From assembly GCA_947044405.1 (NCBI GenBank), contig CAMRHE010000035.1:8281501-8345500 (forward strand): 64,000 nt of DNA, given 5' to 3'. Below are positions 60,334-64,000 of the stretch, one piece after another; the first letter of the stretch is position 1, and each line of letters begins with the position of its first letter. The DNA is from Leptodactylus fallax. Its lineage: Eukaryota; Chordata; Amphibia; Anura; Leptodactylidae. The position numbers and the translations under genes were made by a program. The notes beneath the pieces are model-generated. The model had not been told where the DNA came from and made no database searches. It saw only the letters and a list, made by a program, of their open reading frames with translations.

Positions 60334-60614
60334 TTAGGCTAAGGCCCCACATAGCATGCCGCAGCAAAAAAGCACTGCGGGGAAAAAAAAAGGCAGCATC
60401 ACTTTGTGGTTTTTCCCACAGAGCTTTTCACAGAAAGTCCGCAGAGGGAAACCACCAGCATTTCTGTAGGTATAATTGACATGCTGCTTGTATTTTTCTG
60501 CAATGTGTGGTTGGGAGTCACTTTGCATGGACTGTAAAACGTCACGGTTTTTGCCGCAACATTTCTGCGGCAGCCAAACTGCGGTGTTTACGTCACGTGG
60601 GGCCCTGGCCTTAA
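60334..60614. mobile_element. MITE family M1, copy 4
   Basis: This begins 'ttaggctaaggccccacata' and ends with the complement 'tcacgtggggccctggcctt'. The interior carries 'cacagaaagtccgcagaggg' and 'tttctgtaggtataatt', in the same orientation as copy 2. Confidence 0.7.
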
Positions 60615-60916
60615 ACGGTTTCCGATGGATAGAACCATAAATACAGGAACTTTCTATACTCTGAAATCCATCTATGAGTTCTTTGTTCTGACCAGATTAT
60701 CTTTTCGTACGTGCACTGTCCCTGCCTGATAACTCAGCCACAATAAAGAAATCATGGCTGGGTTTCTGACAAATGCCAGACCATAGAAAGTTCCTCCATT
60801 CACGGATGTATCCATTGGCAACCAGTCTAGACCAAAGATTGTCTCCAGTAAGATGGTTAGAGAGAGTCTTTAAAACGTTGCAACATTTTAAAGTATTTAT
60901 ATTTTCAAATTACTCA

Positions 60917-61122
60917 CCTTGTGGAAATTCAGCGTTTTTTGTTGCAGATTTTGCTTCAGTTCTTTGAGCCAAAGTCAGGAGTGTATTTAACAGAATGGAA
61001 ATGTCTAAGTGCTTCCTTTATATTTTCCATTTCTTTTCAAGCCACTCCTGACTTTGGCTCAAAAAACCACAGCAAAATCTTCAACAAAAGACGCTTTATT
61101 TCCGCAGCGTGGACTATTTAAG
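60917..61122. mobile_element. MITE family M2, copy 2
   Basis: Arms 'tttgagccaaagtcaggagt' and 'actcctgactttggctca' face each other across about 50 bp. The outer parts 'tttttgttgcagattttgct' and 'gcaaaatcttcaacaaaaga' are also complementary. It is the same family as 43972-44170. Confidence 0.6.
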
Positions 61123-61943
61123 GTGAATAAGACACAAATTTTGATGTATAGTTGGATACCTGCATATGATATAAAATTAATATATTGTATAGGAAGCAAA
61201 CTGAACTGAAAGACATGGGGGGTGATTTATCAAACCCTGCACACCAGAGGTTTGGCAGCAAAAAGTAACATAGTAGAGATTTGCGACTAATTGAGCATAT
61301 TTGCCCAAAACAATCTCTCCACTTTTGAAATACAGGTGGGACATTAGGCATGGTTAATCTGCCTAGCTGCCTATGTCCAAGAGTTATCAAATGTGACTTT
61401 TTAAATGAAAAAAATTAGTCACAATAATTATTGCAGTCTCACTCTAGTTGGTGAGTGGTGTAAGAAGTGAAGACTTATAAATGTGCCAAATTTATCAGAC
61501 TTTGCGGCAGATATACAATACAGTTTTAGGCGACATGCACACCTTGGTCTTCATTGAACATAATGGATAGCACATGGATGACATCTGTGTGCCGCCTGTG
61601 CCTCCACAGCCCCATTCATTGAGGTCAGTGCCACAAAATGGACAGGAAAAGGGTCTGTCCTGAGTTTTGCTCCCAGCTCATGGCCCCATACATGGAACAT
61701 TGAAAGTACATGTCATGTGTATGGGGCCATAGAAATAAATGGGTCAGTGTGCTAGCCGTGAAAAACACAGCTAGCACATTGGCAGTGCACATAGTCATGT
61801 GTATGAGGCCTTAAAATATGCCACATTTATCACAATGATTTATGCTAGATGATTGTTTGACTATGTGTATGTTTCTACCACCTATGAGTTGATGTAGTTT
61901 CTGACAAAAAATGGAACCTCTTTCCACTACTCTCAAGCCTGTG
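61123..61943. other. No gene recognised
   Basis: The stretch 61530-61815 resembles a frog dispersed repeat ('gcgacatgcacacc' ... 'tgtatgaggcctta') with weakly paired ends. Nothing else is supported. Confidence 0.35.
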
Positions 61944-61960
61944 CACCTGTTGTTCACAAG

Positions 61961-62587
61961 GCATTATGGGAAAGGAGCTGGGAGCTCATGCGCCCTCTGT
62001 TGGATGTAACAGATCCTCAATTTGCTTTTGACTCACCGAGTCTTGAGACAGCAAAAGGGATTTTAGCCAAGCCAGTTTCACTTATCTGCATGCAGCGCTG
62101 TTTCAGGATTTTTGTCCCTCATCAGTACAGAGCAAAGTGAACTGGCTGGCTTTGTGGGAGGCAATGTGTGGGTTAGGGACAAGAATCTCTCACATTGAGT
62201 AGAGGGCAAAAGGCAATTCAAGCTCTACACACCTTCACTGGTTGTCTCCTCAACGTGAGAGATTCTTGTTCCTAACCCACACATTGCCTCCCACAAAGCC
62301 AGCCAGTTCACTTTGCTCTGTACTGATGAGGGACAAAAATCCTAAAACAGCGCTGTATGCAGATAAGTGAAACTGGCTTGACTAAAATCCCTTTTGCTGT
62401 CTCAAGACTCGGTGAGTCAAAAGCAAATTGAGGAACTGTTACATCCAACAGAGGGCGCTTGAGCTCCCAGCTCCTTTCCCATAATGACTTGTGATATGTA
62501 GATGCTAAGTAGAGGGCAAAAGGCAATTCAAGCTCTACACACCTTTACTGGTGCTCTCCTCAATGTGAGAGATTCTTGTCCCTAACC
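61961..62587. mobile_element. Foldback (long hairpin) element flanked by a 17-bp direct repeat
   Basis: The left arm (from 61955 to about 62200) and the right arm (about 62250-62493) are near-perfect reverse complements of about 240 bp, separated by a ~50-bp loop. The loop and the inner part of the right arm are then repeated directly at 62510-62587 ('gtagagggcaaaaggcaatt' onward). The whole block lies between CACCTGTTGTTCACAAG (61944-61960) and CACCTGTTGTTCAGAAG (62588-62604), a likely target duplication with one mismatch. There is no coding capacity apart from mirror frames in the arms. Confidence 0.8.
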
Positions 62588-62604
62588 CACCTGTTGTTCA
62601 GAAG

Positions 62605-63823
62605 CAGAAACATCAGAAAGTGTCTAACACAGTTTATAAATGTGGCATGTAAAGCCACATTTGATACAAATTGTGCCAGAATTGTGCTGCTTTTTCAATA
62701 GTAAATTTGACATATTTTGAGACATTTGATAAATCTGGCGCCACTGCAGACTCCACTAAACCTAGTTCCCCTCATGATAAATCTCCCTCATAGTTTTCTA
62801 TTGGAACTTTCAAACATTTACACATTATAGAAGGAAACCTAAGAAAGCAGATGCTAATAAAAAAATATTTTAATTATTTTCAAATTATAACTGGTCAGTC
62901 TAGATCCATTTTAAATAATTCTATTCATCAATGAAGCAGAGTTGGTGAGAAACAATACAAAATTGTTCGTCTTTAAATAACTATGATTATTACTATTCTG
63001 GTATTATCGTACTGTAGTATTTGTACAATTTTGGAATTTCAGTCTTTCCAGTTCTATGTACTTTGTTGCATATCCGAGCTCCACGTTCTGAACTAATTTA
63101 AAATCACTGTCATTGGGCTATTTTTTAAGACTGTTACATCTTTCCCTAAGTCTCTCAAAGAAGTGCGATATGAAACTTTGTGTTATGAAATTCCTTATCT
63201 CTGGCTGATTCAATCTAGCTCTGTGTGTGCTTGAGATAGAAGCTTGCTGCTATCTCTTCTCTAGATAGTAATGGAGAGAAAATGTAAGTATCTACCAAAA
63301 GGATGTATGATACAGAAATGTCTGATTATGCCACAGGAGAGCTCACACTCTAGATGTAAAATCTATTTTTATTTTAATATGAACAAATAGTACTAAACCA
63401 AAATTATAAAAAAAATAAGGCAAAAAAGAAAATGACCAACCAATATCCAAAATTAGTAGTGTATGACAATAATAATATCAAAGACAACCCACAGTCATAT
63501 AAGCCTACAACCTAACAGATCATTGTGGCTCCTTTTAAAAAAATTAACTCTTTTGTTGATCACATTTAAAAATAGATAGCTTATTGATTTAAGTCAGCAA
63601 ACCCAAATATACCCTAGCTACAATACATCAAGCACAATAGGTCACATGGAAAAGATATATACAACAGCTTTACAAATGCACATCAACTGCTAAGTAATAT
63701 ATATGCAAAACATCAATGGCAGTATCAGTAAAGTCACAAAAGGCACCATGCCAAATAAAAAAAAAAAATGCAAGAACATTTTAGTGGAGACTTAATGTAC
63801 TTAATTAGCAGTTTACCTAAGCT
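62605..63823. other. No gene recognised
   Basis: AT-rich sequence with chance frames only. Confidence 0.4.
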
Positions 63824-64000
63824 ACTCTGGTGTTTGAAAGTTTGTGAACACTTCAGGGTTTTCTACATTACTGCATAAATTTGATGTAAAACTTCATCAG
63901 ATTTTCACAATAGTCCTAAAAATAAGTTAAAAAAAGCCATGAACCCATGGACTGCTCACATCAGGTCCTTTCACAACATTTCTAATGGATTAACATTGGA
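63824..64000 (+). mobile_element. Left end of a Tc1/mariner-type element, cut by the window end
   Basis: The block 'ggtgtttgaaagtttgtgaa' followed by 'catcagattttcaca' and 'agtcctaaaa' matches, from memory, the terminal region of a Tc1/mariner family found in fish and frogs. The transposase would lie beyond the window. Confidence 0.5.

Noticed and set aside
62308..62526. 72-codon minus-strand frame with a mirror on the plus side
   Set aside because: It falls within the arms of the hairpin element; frames there mirror one another by symmetry.

Overview
This window looks like vertebrate, very probably amphibian (anuran), intergenic DNA made almost entirely of transposable elements. That is an inference from the mix of families: a DIRS-type tyrosine-recombinase retrotransposon, several Tc1 families, a GIY-YIG Penelope-like element, L2/CR1/L1 LINEs, piggyBac with many TTAA-flanked non-autonomous relatives, and a hAT-type MITE. 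I found no host gene, rRNA, tRNA or CRISPR. Every long reading frame I can explain belongs to a mobile element or to a tandem repeat.

Layout. 1-5530: a DIRS element on the minus strand (gag-like ORF, RT-RNase H, start of the tyrosine recombinase, cut by the window edge); its RT is split by a solo LTR at 2232-3145 with a 5-bp target duplication. 5530-9800: a TTAA-type repeat broken by a decayed Tc1, a decayed mariner-like transposase gene of a type common in arthropods, and two MITEs. 9920-11554: a complete Tc1 element with an open transposase. 12.8-18.6 kb: Tc1 fragments, a 5'-truncated L2-like LINE, and a second decayed arthropod-type transposase. 20301-21893: a second complete Tc1 with an open transposase, followed directly by a truncated Tc1. 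23474-25003: a complete Tc1 whose transposase is dead. 25505-25895: a 31-bp minisatellite. 27.4-31.8 kb: mariner and CR1 fragments and an internally deleted Tc1. 36918-37580 and 41962-42611: two solo LTRs of one family, the second inside the 3' UTR of a long L2-like LINE (38.8-42.7 kb). 43.1-43.6 kb: a poly(A)-tailed, 5'-truncated LINE-type insert with target duplications. 46.1-52 kb: a hAT-type MITE, TTAA elements, ~370-bp tandem units and a broken piggyBac transposase. 52.3-54.35 kb: a Penelope-like element. 54.9-56 kb: a TTAA element. 59-61.1 kb: a MITE cluster. 61961-62587: a long hairpin (foldback) element. 63.8 kb onward: the left end of another Tc1-like element.

The elements do not form a pathway. 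The informative parts are the nesting order, the exact target-site duplications, and the contrast between two apparently intact Tc1 transposases and many dead ones. I did not find a new system in the sense of a gene cluster. The best candidates for follow-up are the two open Tc1 copies, the hairpin element, and the two decayed arthropod-type transposases.
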